Origin: Nocardia seriolae NBRC 15557
Lineage (GTDB): Bacteria; Actinomycetota; Actinomycetes; Mycobacteriales; Mycobacteriaceae
Assembly: GCF_007990715.1 (NCBI RefSeq)
Contig: NZ_BJWY01000013.1
Location: 27,888-91,887 of the forward strand
Reading direction: 5' to 3'
Length of the DNA: 64,000 bases
Shown in pieces: positions 1 to 9,985 of the stretch. The translations under genes were made by a program, and so were the position numbers. Position 1 is the stretch's first letter, and every line of letters begins with the position of its first letter. The notes beneath the pieces are model-generated. The model had not been told where the DNA came from. It saw only the letters and a program-made list of their open reading frames with translations, and searched no databases.

Positions 1-2361
1 TGGTTCCTGGAGGTGAATCCGCGGCTCCAGGTCGAGCACACCGTGACCGAGGCGGTGACCGGGGTGGATCTCGTTGCGCTGCAACTGGAGCTGGCACAGG
101 GCGCGACCTTGGCCGAACTCGATCTGCCCAAGAACGAGACCCGCGGCTACGCCGTGCAGGCGCGGGTGAACGCCGAACTGCTCGCGGCCGACGGCACCGT
201 GCTGCCCAGCACGGGTGTGCTCGGCCGCTTCGACGCCCCGACCGGCGCGGGCGTGCGCGTGGACACCGCCGCCCGGGTGGGTATGCGCCAAGGGGTGCGG
301 TTCGATTCGCTGCTCGCGAAGATCATCACGCACGCACCGACCCACGAGGCGGCGCTGCGCCGGTGCTCGGACGCGCTCGCGGAAACGGTGATCGAGGGCG
401 TCGACACCAACCTGCACCTGCTGCGCGCCGTACTCGCCGAACTGCGCGAGCGGGGCGGGACGACCGTGGTGACCACCGATTGGTTCGAACAGCGACTCGA
501 CGACTTGCGCTCGCGCGCAGAGACTTTCGAGGACGCCACCCCGCCCCGGCCGACGGACTCCACGCCCGTTGTGCCCACCGCCGAATTCGAACCGGCCGAG
601 GGCGAACAACCGCTGCGGTCCCCGATGGGCGCGACCGTCGTCTCGCTGGCCGAACCGGGCATCGTGCTCGCCGCGGGGGCCGAGGTCGCGGTGCTGGAAG
701 CGATGAAGATGCAGCACGTGCTGCGCGCGACCGAACCGCTGCGGGTGCTCAGGCATGCCGTCGCGCCGGGCGATGTGGTCGACCCGCACGCCGTGCTGGT
801 CACCTGGGTGGCCGCCGATCACGACGGCCCGGCCACGGAATCGACCGTGGTGGACCTGGATTCGGTACGCGCCGATCTCGCCGAGGTGCTGACCCGGCAC
901 GAGACCACCCTCGATGCCCGGCGTGAGACAGCCGTCGCGAAACGGCATCGGCTCGGGCGGCGCACCGCCCGGGAGAACATCACCGATCTGGTCGATCCGG
1001 AGAGCTTCGTGGAGTACGGCGCGTTGGCGGTCGCCGCGCAACGCAGTCGCCGCAGCCTCGAGGATCTGATCGCGAACACCCCCGCCGATGGCCTGATCGC
1101 GGGCCTGGCCACGGTCAACGCCGATCGGTTCGGACCGGATCGGGCGCGGGCGCTGATCATGTCCTCCGACTACACGGTGCTGGCCGGTACCCAGGGCATG
1201 CGCAATCACGCCAAGACCGATCGGATGCTGGAACTGGCTCGCGAGCAACGGCTTCCGGTGGTCTTCTTCACCGAGGGCGGCGGCGGGCGGCCCGGCGACA
1301 CCGATCACGGCGGCATTTCGGGGCTGGATGTCACCACCTTCCGGGCGATGGGCGCACTGTCGGGCAAGGTGCCGCTGATCGGCATCGTGTCGGGCCGCTG
1401 CTTCGCGGGGAACGCCGCACTGCTGGGCATGTGCGACGTCGTGATCGCCACCCCCGACGCCAATATCGGGATGGGCGGTCCGGCCATGATCGAGGGCGGC
1501 GGGCTGGGGGTGTACGCGCCGGAGGACATCGGGCCCGTCGAGGTGCAGCGCCGCAACGGCGTGATCCACGTGGTCGCCGCCGACGAGGCCGAGGCGGTGG
1601 CCGTGGCTCGCCGCTACCTCTCGTATTTCCAAGGGGCCGTGGATGATTGGGAGGCCCCGGATCCGCGCCTGGCCCGGCACGTGGTGCCGGAGAACCGGCT
1701 GCACGCCTATGACATCCGCGCCGCCATCGAATCCGTCGTGGATCTCGGCTCGTCCCTGGAGCTGCGTCGCGACTGGGGCGTCGGCGTCGTGACCGCCCTG
1801 GTCCGCGTCGAGGGCCGCCCCTTCGGCCTCATCGCCAACGACTGCCATCACCTCGGCGGCGCGATCGACGCACCCGCCGCCGACAAGCTCTCGGCCTTCC
1901 TCCAGCTCTGCGGCGCACACGGCCTGCCCATCGTCTCCCTGTGCGACACACCGGGTTTCATGGTCGGCCCCGATGCCGAGAAGGAGGCCACCGTCACCAA
2001 GTTCAGCCGCCTGTTCATCGACTCCGCCGCCCTCGAGGTCCCGTTCGGCACGGTCATCCTGCGCAAGGGTTACGGCCTGGGCGCACCGGCCATGGCGGCG
2101 GGCTCCTTCCGCGCGCCCCGCTTCGTGATCGCCTGGCCGACAGGCGAAATCGGCGGCATGGGCCTGGAAGGCGCGGTGCGGCTGGGCTTCGCCAAGGAAC
2201 TGGCCGCCATCGAGGATCCGGCACAGCGGCAGGCGGCCTTCGACGCCCTGGTCAAGGCCGCCTACGACAGCGGCAAGGCGCTCACGGCCGCAACGGTTCT
2301 CGAACTCGACGATGTCATCGACCCGGCCGACACCCGCCGCTGGCTGGCCACGCTACGCTGA
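1..2361 (+). CDS. Single-chain acyl-CoA carboxylase (BC-BCCP-CT), 3' part
   Basis: This is a biotin-dependent acyl-CoA carboxylase; the gene starts before the window, so only its last 786 codons are visible. The first codons (WFLEVNPRLQVEH) are the biotin carboxylase active-site strand, with the expected Glu, Asn, Arg and Glu. The rest of the carboxylase C-terminal domain runs to about codon 165. A biotinyl carrier domain follows, with the motif EAMKM and biotinylated lysine at codon 236 (nt 706-708). A full carboxyltransferase (about codons 330-786) with crotonase-fold GG motifs completes it. Having both half-reactions in one chain resembles the long-chain acyl-CoA carboxylase (LCC) type of actinobacteria rather than split AccA/AccD subunits. 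Substrate preference cannot be read from sequence. Its stop overlaps the convergent monooxygenase gene by 9 bp. Confidence 0.85.
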   Translation, partial: WFLEVNPRLQVEHTVTEAVTGVDLVALQLELAQGATLAELDLPKNETRGYAVQARVNAELLAADGTVLPSTGVLGRFDAPTGAGVRVDTAARVGMRQGVRFDSLLAKIITHAPTHEAALRRCSDALAETVIEGVDTNLHLLRAVLAELRERGGTTVVTTDWFEQRLDDLRSRAETFEDATPPRPTDSTPVVPTAEFEPAEGEQPLRSPMGATVVSLAEPGIVLAAGAEVAVLEAMKMQHVLRATEPLRVLRHAVAPGDVVDPHAVLVTWVAADHDGPATESTVVDLDSVRADLAEVLTRHETTLDARRETAVAKRHRLGRRTARENITDLVDPESFVEYGALAVAAQRSRRSLEDLIANTPADGLIAGLATVNADRFGPDRARALIMSSDYTVLAGTQGMRNHAKTDRMLELAREQRLPVVFFTEGGGGRPGDTDHGGISGLDVTTFRAMGALSGKVPLIGIVSGRCFAGNAALLGMCDVVIATPDANIGMGGPAMIEGGGLGVYAPEDIGPVEVQRRNGVIHVVAADEAEAVAVARRYLSYFQGAVDDWEAPDPRLARHVVPENRLHAYDIRAAIESVVDLGSSLELRRDWGVGVVTALVRVEGRPFGLIANDCHHLGGAIDAPAADKLSAFLQLCGAHGLPIVSLCDTPGFMVGPDAEKEATVTKFSRLFIDSAALEVPFGTVILRKGYGLGAPAMAAGSFRAPRFVIAWPTGEIGGMGLEGAVRLGFAKELAAIEDPAQRQAAFDALVKAAYDSGKALTAATVLELDDVIDPADTRRWLATLR

Positions 2362-3915
2362 TCGGCCGCGATACTTCCGGTAGCAGGCATATGCCATGGT
2401 GAGCGCCGCGACCCCGGTCAGGGACCGACCGGCGCTCACATACCGTCGGCGGCGCGACCCGCGCACCCGGACCTGTAGGCGTTCCTCGGCGAGATCGGCA
2501 TAGCGGCCCGGCAGCACCGTGTCGAAGTATTCGGACACGAAGTTGTCGGTCCTGCGCACCGGCAGGCCCATATCGCGCATCAGCTCATCGATGTGGTGCG
2601 TCAGATAGGGACCGAGGTAATAGCCCTCCGGCCGCGCGGGCATGACCTCGCCCAGCCACTTGCCGACCCGCGCGATCTCGCCGTGCATGTCATCGGCCTT
2701 CGGCAGCGTCAGCTCGCCCAGGAAGTGCTGGGACAGCCAGTGCGCCGAGACCTCCGCGCTGAGCTGGCAGGCGTCGGAGGACCCGTAGCCGATGAAGCCC
2801 AGCCGCGGCAGGGTCGGCGGCAGGATGTGGCGGTAGAGCTGGAACCGGCTCTCGACCCGCACCGTCTTCTCCAGTTCGGGCGCAAGGAATTCCAGCTCCT
2901 GCCGCCAGCCGGTGGCGAAGACGACGACATCGGCGTCGAGCCGCTGCCCGTCGGCCAGCTCGACCGCGGTGTCCCCGGAGAACGCCGCGATACTGCCGCG
3001 CCGCAAGGCGATTCGCCCGCGCCGGGCCATCCGGAAGAACTCGTCGCTCACCCCGAGATTCTCGATGCCCGCGGGCAGCGGCGCGTCGGGCGTCATGGCC
3101 TTGGGCGAGCGCAGCAGGAACCGCAGAAACGCCGACATGACCCGCCAGTACCGGTCGGTGATCCCCTGGCCCGGCCCGTGCAGAAACCGTTCGATCCGGC
3201 TCTGCCGGTGATATCGGAAGAACGATTCGGTGAACCGGTTCAAGATGACCCGATCCGATGGCGCCCCGCCGGGCATGAACCGCGGCAGCATGGGATGGGC
3301 CTTGCGGAACACCAGCGAGCACTCCCGCGCGTGCTCCCCCGCCCACGCCGCGCAGTCCAGCGCCGACTTCCCGGCCCCGACCACGACCACCCGCTTGCCC
3401 TCGAACACCGCCGGGTCGATCGCCTGGCTCGAATGCAGCAGCGCGCCACCGAATTCCCCGGCACCCGCGATTTCCGGAAGCCGCGGCGCCGAGAACACCC
3501 CCGCGCACACCACCACGAAATCGAAGCGCAGGTCCTCGACCCCGTCCGGGCCGCAGACCTTCAGCTCGAACCCGCCGTCGGCCTCCGACACCCGGATCAC
3601 CTCGGTGGACAGCCGCAGCAGCGGGGTCAGTCCGAACCGCTCGACATACGAGGCCAGGTACTCGCGCACCTGCGCGGCGGTGGGGAACACATCGGCCGAC
3701 TCCGGGTACGGGTGATCGGTGTAGGCGTAGGTGTCCCGGGAATTATTGGTGCGTAAGCCCGGATAGGTGCGCGCCGCGATCCAGACGCCGCCGGCCGCGT
3801 CCTCCTTGTCGAAAACGACGACCTCGAATCCGTCGTCTCGCATGACCTTCGCGGTCACCAACCCCGCGATGCCCGCGCCGATGATGCCGACGCGCTTGCC
3901 ACCCGTACTCGTCAC
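2353..3915 (-). CDS. FAD/NADPH-dependent monooxygenase (FMO/Baeyer-Villiger type)
   Basis: The 520-residue flavoprotein has an N-terminal FAD-binding Rossmann motif (GAGIAG, about residues 13-18). An FMO-like fingerprint (FGGALLHS, about 155-162) and a second dinucleotide motif for NADPH (VVGAGKSA, about 178-185) follow. The family inserts one oxygen atom from O2 into soft nucleophiles or ketones; the substrate is unknown. The last 25 residues are hydrophobic then basic, which could attach the protein to the membrane. I chose the GTG at 3915 because GAGGGG lies about 8 nt upstream; an ATG at 3957 is possible but has no ribosome site. The gene is convergent with, and overlaps by 9 bp, the acyl-CoA carboxylase. 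A lipid-related substrate is only a guess from that neighbour. Confidence 0.85.
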   Translation of the reverse strand: MTSTGGKRVGIIGAGIAGLVTAKVMRDDGFEVVVFDKEDAAGGVWIAARTYPGLRTNNSRDTYAYTDHPYPESADVFPTAAQVREYLASYVERFGLTPLLRLSTEVIRVSEADGGFELKVCGPDGVEDLRFDFVVVCAGVFSAPRLPEIAGAGEFGGALLHSSQAIDPAVFEGKRVVVVGAGKSALDCAAWAGEHARECSLVFRKAHPMLPRFMPGGAPSDRVILNRFTESFFRYHRQSRIERFLHGPGQGITDRYWRVMSAFLRFLLRSPKAMTPDAPLPAGIENLGVSDEFFRMARRGRIALRRGSIAAFSGDTAVELADGQRLDADVVVFATGWRQELEFLAPELEKTVRVESRFQLYRHILPPTLPRLGFIGYGSSDACQLSAEVSAHWLSQHFLGELTLPKADDMHGEIARVGKWLGEVMPARPEGYYLGPYLTHHIDELMRDMGLPVRRTDNFVSEYFDTVLPGRYADLAEERLQVRVRGSRRRRYVSAGRSLTGVAALTMAYACYRKYRGRSA

Positions 3916-4065
3916 GTTCGATTGTCCCCTCGGGACCTGCACGTTTCCCGGCCACACGCTACGGCAGCGCGCGGTCCGGCGTACACGGCTCGAGGCGACT
4001 CGCCAAACCGCTACTCAGCTGGGCGTGTCGTGACTTCCCGCCGAAATCGCTTAAACGGGACGAAC

Positions 4066-5061
4066 TTACGAGACCGGGAGCTCCGGAATCCGGGTGGCAC
4101 GGGCATAGACGGTCTCGCCCTCGGCCAGGTGCAGCGCCGCGGCGTCACCGCGGGTCACCTGCGCGGTGAACAGGTCACCGGTCGCCGCGTTGCGCAGCTC
4201 CACGCGCACCTCGAAGCCGAGCTGCACGACCCGCCCCACCGTGGCCCGGGTGACACCGGCGGACTGCGCGGTGCCCTCGTGCGCGGCCAGCGCCATGCTG
4301 GGATCGCGTCCGACGCGAATGTCGTGCGGCCGCACCAGATGTCCGTTCAGCTTGGCCACCGCGCCCAGGAACGACATGACGAACTCGTTGGCCGGCCGGT
4401 CGTACACGTCCTCCGGGCTGCCGATCTGCTCGATGCGGCCCTTGTTCATGACCGCGATGCGGTCGGCCACGTCCAGGGCCTCCTCCTGGTCGTGGGTGAC
4501 CAGCACGGTGGTGACGTGCACCTCCTCGTGCAGCCGCCGCAGCCAGGTGCGCAGGTCCGCACGGACTTTCGCGTCCAGCGCGCCGAACGGCTCGTCCAGC
4601 AGCAGCACCTGCGGATCCACCGCCAGCGCCCGGGCCAGGGCCATGCGCTGACGCTGACCGCCGGAAAGCTGTGCCGGATAGCGGTGCTGGAAGCCGTCGA
4701 GGCCGACGATCTCGAGCAGGTCGTCGACCTTCTTCTTGATCTCGGGCTTGGGCCGCTTGCGGATCTTGAGCCCGAAGGCCACATTGTCGCGGACCGTCAT
4801 GTGCTTGAACGCGGCGTAGTGCTGGAACACGAAACCGATATCGCGCTTCTGCGGCGACACATTGGTGACGTCGCGCTCGGCGATGGTGACCACGCCGCTG
4901 TCGAGGGTCTCCAGCCCGGCGATCGAGCGCAGCAGCGTCGACTTGCCCGAACCCGACGGACCCAGCAGCGCGGTCAGCGCGCCCGAGGGGATGTCGAGGC
5001 TGACATTGTCGAGCGCGGCGAAGGTGCCGTAATGCTTGTTCGCATTGGTCACGGTGATCAT
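4066..5061 (-). CDS. cysA: Sulfate/thiosulfate ABC transporter ATP-binding protein CysA
   Basis: CysA is the ATPase that powers sulfate import through the CysT/CysW channel at the inner face of the membrane. The 331-residue protein has Walker [10 protein letters not shown] (34-42), the ABC signature LSGGQ (132-136), Walker B LLLDEP (153-158) and a C-terminal TOBE-like domain from about residue 235. This is the normal build for the family. It is the last gene of the operon: its ATG overlaps the cysW stop in an ATGA arrangement, implying translational coupling. The reading frame stays open upstream into cysW, but the start at 5061 (MITVTN) is clear from alignment to the ABC domain. Confidence 0.96.
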   Translation of the reverse strand: MITVTNANKHYGTFAALDNVSLDIPSGALTALLGPSGSGKSTLLRSIAGLETLDSGVVTIAERDVTNVSPQKRDIGFVFQHYAAFKHMTVRDNVAFGLKIRKRPKPEIKKKVDDLLEIVGLDGFQHRYPAQLSGGQRQRMALARALAVDPQVLLLDEPFGALDAKVRADLRTWLRRLHEEVHVTTVLVTHDQEEALDVADRIAVMNKGRIEQIGSPEDVYDRPANEFVMSFLGAVAKLNGHLVRPHDIRVGRDPSMALAAHEGTAQSAGVTRATVGRVVQLGFEVRVELRNAATGDLFTAQVTRGDAAALHLAEGETVYARATRIPELPVS

Positions 5062-5867
5062 TTGGCAGTGCCCCGCTTGCGTTCTAGGAGGGTCATGAGC
5101 AGAAGAACAACGAGGGCGATGCCCATGAGCAGGGTCGCCGCGCAGTACGCGCCGAAGGTGTTGTGGTCGTTGACGTATCGCCCGTTCACCAGCAGGGTGA
5201 GCGTCTGCGACTTGCCGGGCAGACCGGTGGACACCATGATCACCGCGCCGAATTCGCCCAGCGCGCGGGCCACGGTCAGCACGATGCCGTAGGTCAGGCC
5301 CCAGCGGATGGCCGGGAGCGTGATGCGCCAGAACGTCTGCCAGCCCGACGCGCCCAGGGTGGCCGCGGCCTGCTCCTGATCGTCGCCGATCTCGTGCAAC
5401 ACCGGCTCCACCTCGCGCACCACGAACGGCAGCGTCACGAAGATGGTGGCGATGATCATGCCCGGCAGATTGAAGATGATCTTCAAGCCGTTGTGGTCGA
5501 GCCCGCCGAACCAGCCGTTCGCGCCCCACAGCAGGATCAGTGAAACACCCACCACGACGGGCGAAGTCGCCATCGGCAGATCCACCACGGCCTGCAGCAG
5601 ATTGCGGCCGGGGAAGCGCCCGCGCACCAGGGCCAGCGCGATGATCACGCCGAAGATGACGTTCACCGGCACCGTGATCGCGACGATGGTGATGGTCAGA
5701 TTGAACGCCGAGATCGCGGCGGGCGTGGAGATCGAGTCGAAGAACGCGCCGAATCCGCGCTCGAAGGTGCGCCACAGAATGATGCCCAGCGGCACCACGA
5801 GCAGCACGAACAGATACGACAGCGCCACCGTGCGCAGCGAGATCCTGGTCCAGAAGCCGAGTTTCAT
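5058..5867 (-). CDS. cysW: Sulfate ABC transporter permease CysW
   Basis: This 269-residue inner-membrane permease forms half of the sulfate channel with CysT. It starts with a hydrophobic segment ([15 protein letters not shown]) and has about six transmembrane helices. The cytoplasmic EAA loop ([18 protein letters not shown]), which docks on CysA, is visible near residues 158-175. Both ends overlap neighbours by a few bases: the ATG sits at the cysT stop, and its TGA overlaps the cysA start. The three genes are therefore one transcript with coupled translation. Confidence 0.96.
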   Translation of the reverse strand: MKLGFWTRISLRTVALSYLFVLLVVPLGIILWRTFERGFGAFFDSISTPAAISAFNLTITIVAITVPVNVIFGVIIALALVRGRFPGRNLLQAVVDLPMATSPVVVGVSLILLWGANGWFGGLDHNGLKIIFNLPGMIIATIFVTLPFVVREVEPVLHEIGDDQEQAAATLGASGWQTFWRITLPAIRWGLTYGIVLTVARALGEFGAVIMVSTGLPGKSQTLTLLVNGRYVNDHNTFGAYCAATLLMGIALVVLLLMTLLERKRGTAK

Positions 5868-6769
5868 CAGGCCGCCTCCCGTTCCTTGCGCGCCAGCCGG
5901 TCCGACGTGACGCGCAGGACGAACAGGGTCACCAGCGAAATCGCCAGCAGCGCCACCGAAACCGCGGCGGCGTTGACCGGGCGGTCCACCTCGATCTGCT
6001 GCTGGATGTACTGCGAGGCCATCTGCGTCTTCTTCGGAATGCCGCCGCCGATCAGCACCACCGAGCCGTACTCGCCGATGGCGCGTGCGAAGGCCAGACC
6101 CGAACCGCTCACGATGGCCGGGGCCAGCGTCGGCAGCACGATGGTCCGGAAGGTGGTCAGGTTGTCCGCGCCCAGTGACGCGGCCGCCTGCTCCACATCC
6201 TTGTCGGCCTCGATGAGCACCGGCTGCACCGAGCGCACCACGAACGGCAGCGTCACGAACGCCAGCGCCACCACCAGACCCGGCTGGGTGGCGTTGAGGT
6301 GGATGTCGAACGGCGACTGCGGACCGTACAGCGCCAGCAGCACGATGCTGGCCACGATGGTCGGCAGTGCGAAGGGCAGGTCGATGAGCGCGTTCACGAA
6401 GCCCTTGCCCGGGAATTCGTCGCGCACCAGCACCCACGCGATGAGCGTGCCCATCACCACATTGATCAACGTGACGATGATCGACACGAAGACGGTCACC
6501 TTCAGCGCGTCCAGCGCGCCGGGCGCGGTGATGGCGTCCCAGAACCCGGACCAGCCGTCCTCGAAGGACTTGGCGGTCAACGCGGCCAGCGGCAGCAGCA
6601 CGATGATGCTGAGCCACAGCACCGACGTGCCGATGCCGAGCGTACCCACCGATCCGCTCACCCGCAGCCAGGACCGGATCCGGCCCGGGCCCGCCGGTCG
6701 GCGGGGGTTGTCGTCTACCGAAACGCCGGGATCATGATCGATCCCGGCGCTCGAACTGCTGTCACTCAC
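5867..6769 (-). CDS. cysT: Sulfate ABC transporter permease CysT
   Basis: This is the second channel subunit of the sulfate importer, 300 residues. A hydrophilic N-terminus of about 45 residues precedes some six transmembrane helices. The EAA loop ([18 protein letters not shown]) matches the one in CysW, as expected for paralogous partners in a heterodimeric permease. The gene lies 35 bp downstream of the sulfate-binding lipoprotein gene and its last base is shared with the cysW start codon. Confidence 0.96.
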   Translation of the reverse strand: MSDSSSSAGIDHDPGVSVDDNPRRPAGPGRIRSWLRVSGSVGTLGIGTSVLWLSIIVLLPLAALTAKSFEDGWSGFWDAITAPGALDALKVTVFVSIIVTLINVVMGTLIAWVLVRDEFPGKGFVNALIDLPFALPTIVASIVLLALYGPQSPFDIHLNATQPGLVVALAFVTLPFVVRSVQPVLIEADKDVEQAAASLGADNLTTFRTIVLPTLAPAIVSGSGLAFARAIGEYGSVVLIGGGIPKKTQMASQYIQQQIEVDRPVNAAAVSVALLAISLVTLFVLRVTSDRLARKEREAA

Positions 6770-6804
6770 GGTTTCGAGTATCGCTTGTGTCCCAGGTCAC
6801 CCGG

Positions 6805-7842
6805 CTACTTGGTGGCCTTGTCGTAGATCTGTGCCACCGAGCCGGTGTTGGGCGCGAACAGCTCCTTGTCCACGGCCTTCCAGCCACCCAGGTCGTCGAT
6901 GGTGTACAGCTTGCCCGGGGTCGGGAAGTCCTTGACGTGGTCCGCGCGCACCTGCGGATCGACCGGGCGGAAACCGGCCGAGGCGAACGCCTCCTGGGCA
7001 TCCTTGGTGTAGAGGAAGTCGCGGAAGGCGGTGGCCTGCTTGAGATTCTTGGCGTTCTTCAGCACCGCGACCGGGTTGTCGATGCGGAAGGTGGTGTCGG
7101 GCACGATGTGCTCGATCGGGTCGCCCTTGGTCTCGGAGAAGATGGCCTCGTTCTCGTAGCTGATCAGCACGTCGCCGGTGCCCTGCAGGAAGGCGTCGGT
7201 GGCCTCGCGGCCCGACTTGGGCTGCACGTGCACGTGGGTGAGCAGCTGGGTCAGGTAGTCCAGACCGGCCTGCGGGTTCTTGCCGCCCTCGCTCTTGGCG
7301 GCGTAGGGGGCCAGCAGGTTCCACTTGGCCGAACCCGAGGAGAACGGGTTGGGGGTCACGACGTCGACGCCCGGCTTGAGCAGGTCGTCCCAGCTCTTGA
7401 TGCCCTTCGGATTGTTCTTGCGGACCGCGATGGCCACCACCGAACCGAACGGCACGCCCTTGTTGGCGTCGGCATTCCAGCCGGCGTCGACCAGACCGGC
7501 ATCCACCAGGCGGGTGATGTCGGGCGCGACGGAGAAGCTCACCACGTCGGCCTCGGCCCCGTCCTTCACCTTGCGGGACTGATCGCCCGAGGGGCCGTAC
7601 GAGGCCTGGAACTGGGTGCCCTTACCCGCGTCGGTCTTGTTGTAGACCGGAATCACCTTGTCGTAGGCGGCTTTCGCCACCGAGTAGGCGAACAGGTTGA
7701 TATTGCCGCCGCCCCCGCCGGCCGCGCCGCCGTCCTTGGTGTCGCTGGAACCACCGCTGCACGCGGTGCTCACGGTGGCGGCAACCACGGTCAGGGCGAC
7801 GGCGAAGGTGGTTCGGCGAGAGAAGCGAGCACTGCGGGACAT
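6805..7842 (-). CDS. subI: Sulfate-binding lipoprotein of the ABC importer
   Basis: This 345-residue extracytoplasmic solute-binding protein captures sulfate and hands it to CysT/CysW. A twin-Arg-containing hydrophobic signal ends in a lipobox (VSTAC, lipidated Cys28), so the mature protein is membrane-anchored on the outer face. Typical family blocks are present, for example FNPFSSGSAKW-type and NPVAVLKNAK-type segments. The frame stays open upstream to a TTG at 7998. I chose ATG 7842 because the signal peptide begins there and GAAAGG lies about 10 nt before it. It is the first gene of the cys operon; its promoter must lie in 7843-8268. Confidence 0.94.
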   Translation of the reverse strand: MSRSARFSRRTTFAVALTVVAATVSTACSGGSSDTKDGGAAGGGGGNINLFAYSVAKAAYDKVIPVYNKTDAGKGTQFQASYGPSGDQSRKVKDGAEADVVSFSVAPDITRLVDAGLVDAGWNADANKGVPFGSVVAIAVRKNNPKGIKSWDDLLKPGVDVVTPNPFSSGSAKWNLLAPYAAKSEGGKNPQAGLDYLTQLLTHVHVQPKSGREATDAFLQGTGDVLISYENEAIFSETKGDPIEHIVPDTTFRIDNPVAVLKNAKNLKQATAFRDFLYTKDAQEAFASAGFRPVDPQVRADHVKDFPTPGKLYTIDDLGGWKAVDKELFAPNTGSVAQIYDKATK

Positions 7843-8268
7843 CGGCGTGGACCTTTCGGGCGATCCACCGGTGGGAACATCGACCGGCGGAAATGAACGT
7901 GCTGCCGTAGACCCGCCGCGAGAATCACGCGACGGTGGCGCTCCGGCCCTGAGGCCGCCGGGGAAACGAACACGAACTGCGAAAAATGTGCGCGCCAAGT
8001 CTACTCAGACGTGCAGCAGTGCCCGATCGGCGATCAGCGACAGTGGATGTCAGCGACCGCGAGGCAGCCCACAGCGATCAACGCCAATTCATGGCGGACC
8101 CGGGGGAGAACACTCGATGACACGCCGCGACCTTAGCAGAGCGGCACGTCAGGCCGCGAATTCGGAACGGGGGTTGAAATCGACTCGAGCACAACCCTGG
8201 CCCGACGCGGCAGACTGTATCCGGGCGGCCCGATGCCGCATCGCCTGCTGACACCAACGGGGGAACAC
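7843..8268. other. Divergent intergenic region, sulfate operon / M48 peptidase
   Basis: This 426-bp gap separates the minus-strand sulfate operon from the plus-strand peptidase gene, so it should hold both promoters. I saw no riboswitch fold and no convincing coding frame. The only Cys-Cys codon pair on the minus strand (nt 8013-8018) lies in an 11-codon frame with no start codon, so I do not call a cysteine attenuator. The strong ribosome site GGGGGA just before 8269 belongs to the peptidase. Confidence 0.5.
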
Positions 8269-9312
8269 ATGACCACACCCGCTCGCATCCGCCGGGAGTT
8301 CCCCGGCATCTCCACCCGCGCCTGGGAGCATCCCGCCGACCGCACCGCGCTGGTCGGGCTGCGGCAGCTGAGCGGATTCGACACCCTGCTGCGCACCCTG
8401 TCGGGGCTGCTGCAGGAACGCCAGCACCGGCTCATGTACCTGGCGACCGCGGTGCGGGTGGACGAGCGGCAGTTCGCCAATATCCATCAGCTGCGCGTGG
8501 ACGCGGTCAGGATCCTGGACGCGCAGCGCACGCCGGAGATGTTCGTGCTGCAGCACCCGGAGGCCAATGCCTTCACCATCGGCATGGACCGGCCCTTCAT
8601 CGTGCTCACCACCGGGCTGCTGGATCTGCTCGACGCCGAGGAGCTGCGGTTCGTGGTCGGCCACGAGCTCGGGCACGCGCTGTCCGGGCACGCGGTCTAC
8701 CGGACCATGCTCATGCATCTGATGCGGCTGGCGGCCAATATCGGCTGGATGCCGGTGGGCGGCTGGGCATTGCGCGCGATCGTGGCGGCGCTGCTGGAGT
8801 GGAGCCGCAAGTCCGAGCTCTCCGGCGACCGGGCCGGGCTGCTGGCCGGGCAGGACGTGGAGGCCTCGGTCCGGGTGCACATGAAGCTGGCGGGCGGGTC
8901 GCGGGTGGACCAGATGAGCCACGCCGCCTTCCTGGCCCAGGCCGACGACTACGACCGGGCGGGCGACCTGCGCGACGGGGTGCTCAAACTGCTGAACCTG
9001 GAATTGCAGACCCACCCGTTCTCGGTGCTGCGGGCGGCGGAGCTGCGGCGCTGGATCGCCAGCGGCGACTACGACCGCATCCTCGACGGCCGATACCCGC
9101 GCCGGGATCAGGACAAGGACGTTCGGATCAGCGAGGAGATCAAGCACGCCGCACGGTCGTACCGGGAGAATTTCGAGCAGTCCGCAGACCCCCTGATCCG
9201 CACCGTGCGCAACCTGGGCCGGGACTTCGGCGAGACGGTCGGCACGGTGGGTCAGGAAGTCAGCGAAACACTGTCGAAACTGGGCAAGCGGATCCGCGGA
9301 TCCGACGACTAG
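8269..9312 (+). CDS. M48-family zinc metallopeptidase
   Basis: This 347-residue peptidase carries the zincin motif HELGH (132-136), in which two histidines bind zinc and the glutamate is catalytic. A later Glu in the segment ELSGDRAG (about residue 183) is the likely third ligand. The core matches the M48 (HtpX/Ste24-like) fold, but I see no strong N-terminal membrane helices, so it may be soluble or peripheral. The C-terminal 70 residues are charged and predicted helical. I chose ATG 8269 over 8233 because GGGGGA lies 5 nt before it. Its stop shares a CTAG with the convergent gene at 9309. Confidence 0.87.
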   Translation: MTTPARIRREFPGISTRAWEHPADRTALVGLRQLSGFDTLLRTLSGLLQERQHRLMYLATAVRVDERQFANIHQLRVDAVRILDAQRTPEMFVLQHPEANAFTIGMDRPFIVLTTGLLDLLDAEELRFVVGHELGHALSGHAVYRTMLMHLMRLAANIGWMPVGGWALRAIVAALLEWSRKSELSGDRAGLLAGQDVEASVRVHMKLAGGSRVDQMSHAAFLAQADDYDRAGDLRDGVLKLLNLELQTHPFSVLRAAELRRWIASGDYDRILDGRYPRRDQDKDVRISEEIKHAARSYRENFEQSADPLIRTVRNLGRDFGETVGTVGQEVSETLSKLGKRIRGSDD

Positions 9313-9566
9313 TCCTCGGGGTCGACGACCGGCGGGGTCTCGAAGATGTCGAGCAGCCACTCCTCGGTGGCGCTCTCGGCGTCCTCCTCGTCGGGGCGGA
9401 TGCGGTTGCTCAGGCGGACGCCCAGACCCAGCAGCTGGGCGGCCTTCACCATTTCGAGGGCCTCGTCGGGGCCGCAGTAGTGGGTGGCGATCAGACGGGG
9501 CTCGTCGTCGAAGTCCTCTTCGGACAACAGCGTCTCCACTTCCAGACCTTCATCGGTTGTTGACAT
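9309..9566 (-). CDS. Small acidic protein of unknown function
   Basis: This is an 85-residue, strongly acidic protein that I do not recognise. It is rich in Glu/Asp, has no signal peptide or membrane segment and holds one cysteine in THYCGPDE. The sequence has the compositional look of a small cytoplasmic regulator or adaptor, but no motif supports a function. Its frame has normal high third-position GC, so I regard it as a real gene. The stop codon lies inside the CTAG shared with the M48 peptidase stop. Confidence 0.65.
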   Translation of the reverse strand: MSTTDEGLEVETLLSEEDFDDEPRLIATHYCGPDEALEMVKAAQLLGLGVRLSNRIRPDEEDAESATEEWLLDIFETPPVVDPED

Positions 9567-9615
9567 GGGTCTGCACAGTACGCGGAGAATTCGCCGCAGC
9601 GGTACCGAAACCCGC

Positions 9616-9930
9616 TCAGCGAGTGAACAACCAGGCGACGACTACGAGAACAAGAAGTGCGATCAGGGCAAGCTGGACACGGGAGCGAGGCATCTCAGGC
9701 GGCTTCCTTCCGGATGCGGCGCGGCTGCGCGCGGGGACCGCGGCCTCCCGGGCGGCGACCCGGTCGCGGCCCAGCACGTGCAGCACCACTCGCAGCGTCC
9801 GGTCGAGCAGGTAGGCGATGGCCAGGCAGACCGGCACCATGGCGGCCAGCACCACCGCGAACTGGGGAACGAAGGGCAGACCTGCCACCCACAGTTCGAC
9901 GCTGTCCCACCAATTTGCAATCGCATGCAC
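9616..9930 (-). CDS. Small membrane protein, two transmembrane helices
   Basis: The 104-residue protein has a first hydrophobic span at about residues 20-42, a basic Arg/Ala-rich middle (VLGRDRVAAREAAVP) and a second span close to the C-terminus (LALIALLVLVVVAWLF). Such a layout suggests a small integral membrane protein with a cytoplasmic basic loop; function unknown. I chose GTG 9930 because GGGG lies close upstream and the frame before it runs through the divergent promoter of the GH15 gene. An ATG farther upstream in the same open frame would overlap that gene. Confidence 0.6.
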   Translation of the reverse strand: MHAIANWWDSVELWVAGLPFVPQFAVVLAAMVPVCLAIAYLLDRTLRVVLHVLGRDRVAAREAAVPARSRAASGRKPPEMPRSRVQLALIALLVLVVVAWLFTR

Positions 9931-9985
9931 GGACCCCAGCCTAGGCCGAATGGCGGATGGTGGACGATTCGGGCCGTCCGGACAC

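Noticed and set aside
8005..8040. Possible polycysteine attenuator upstream of the sulfate operon
   Set aside because: The minus strand has one Cys-Cys codon pair, but its frame is only 11 codons from stop to stop and contains no ATG or GTG start.
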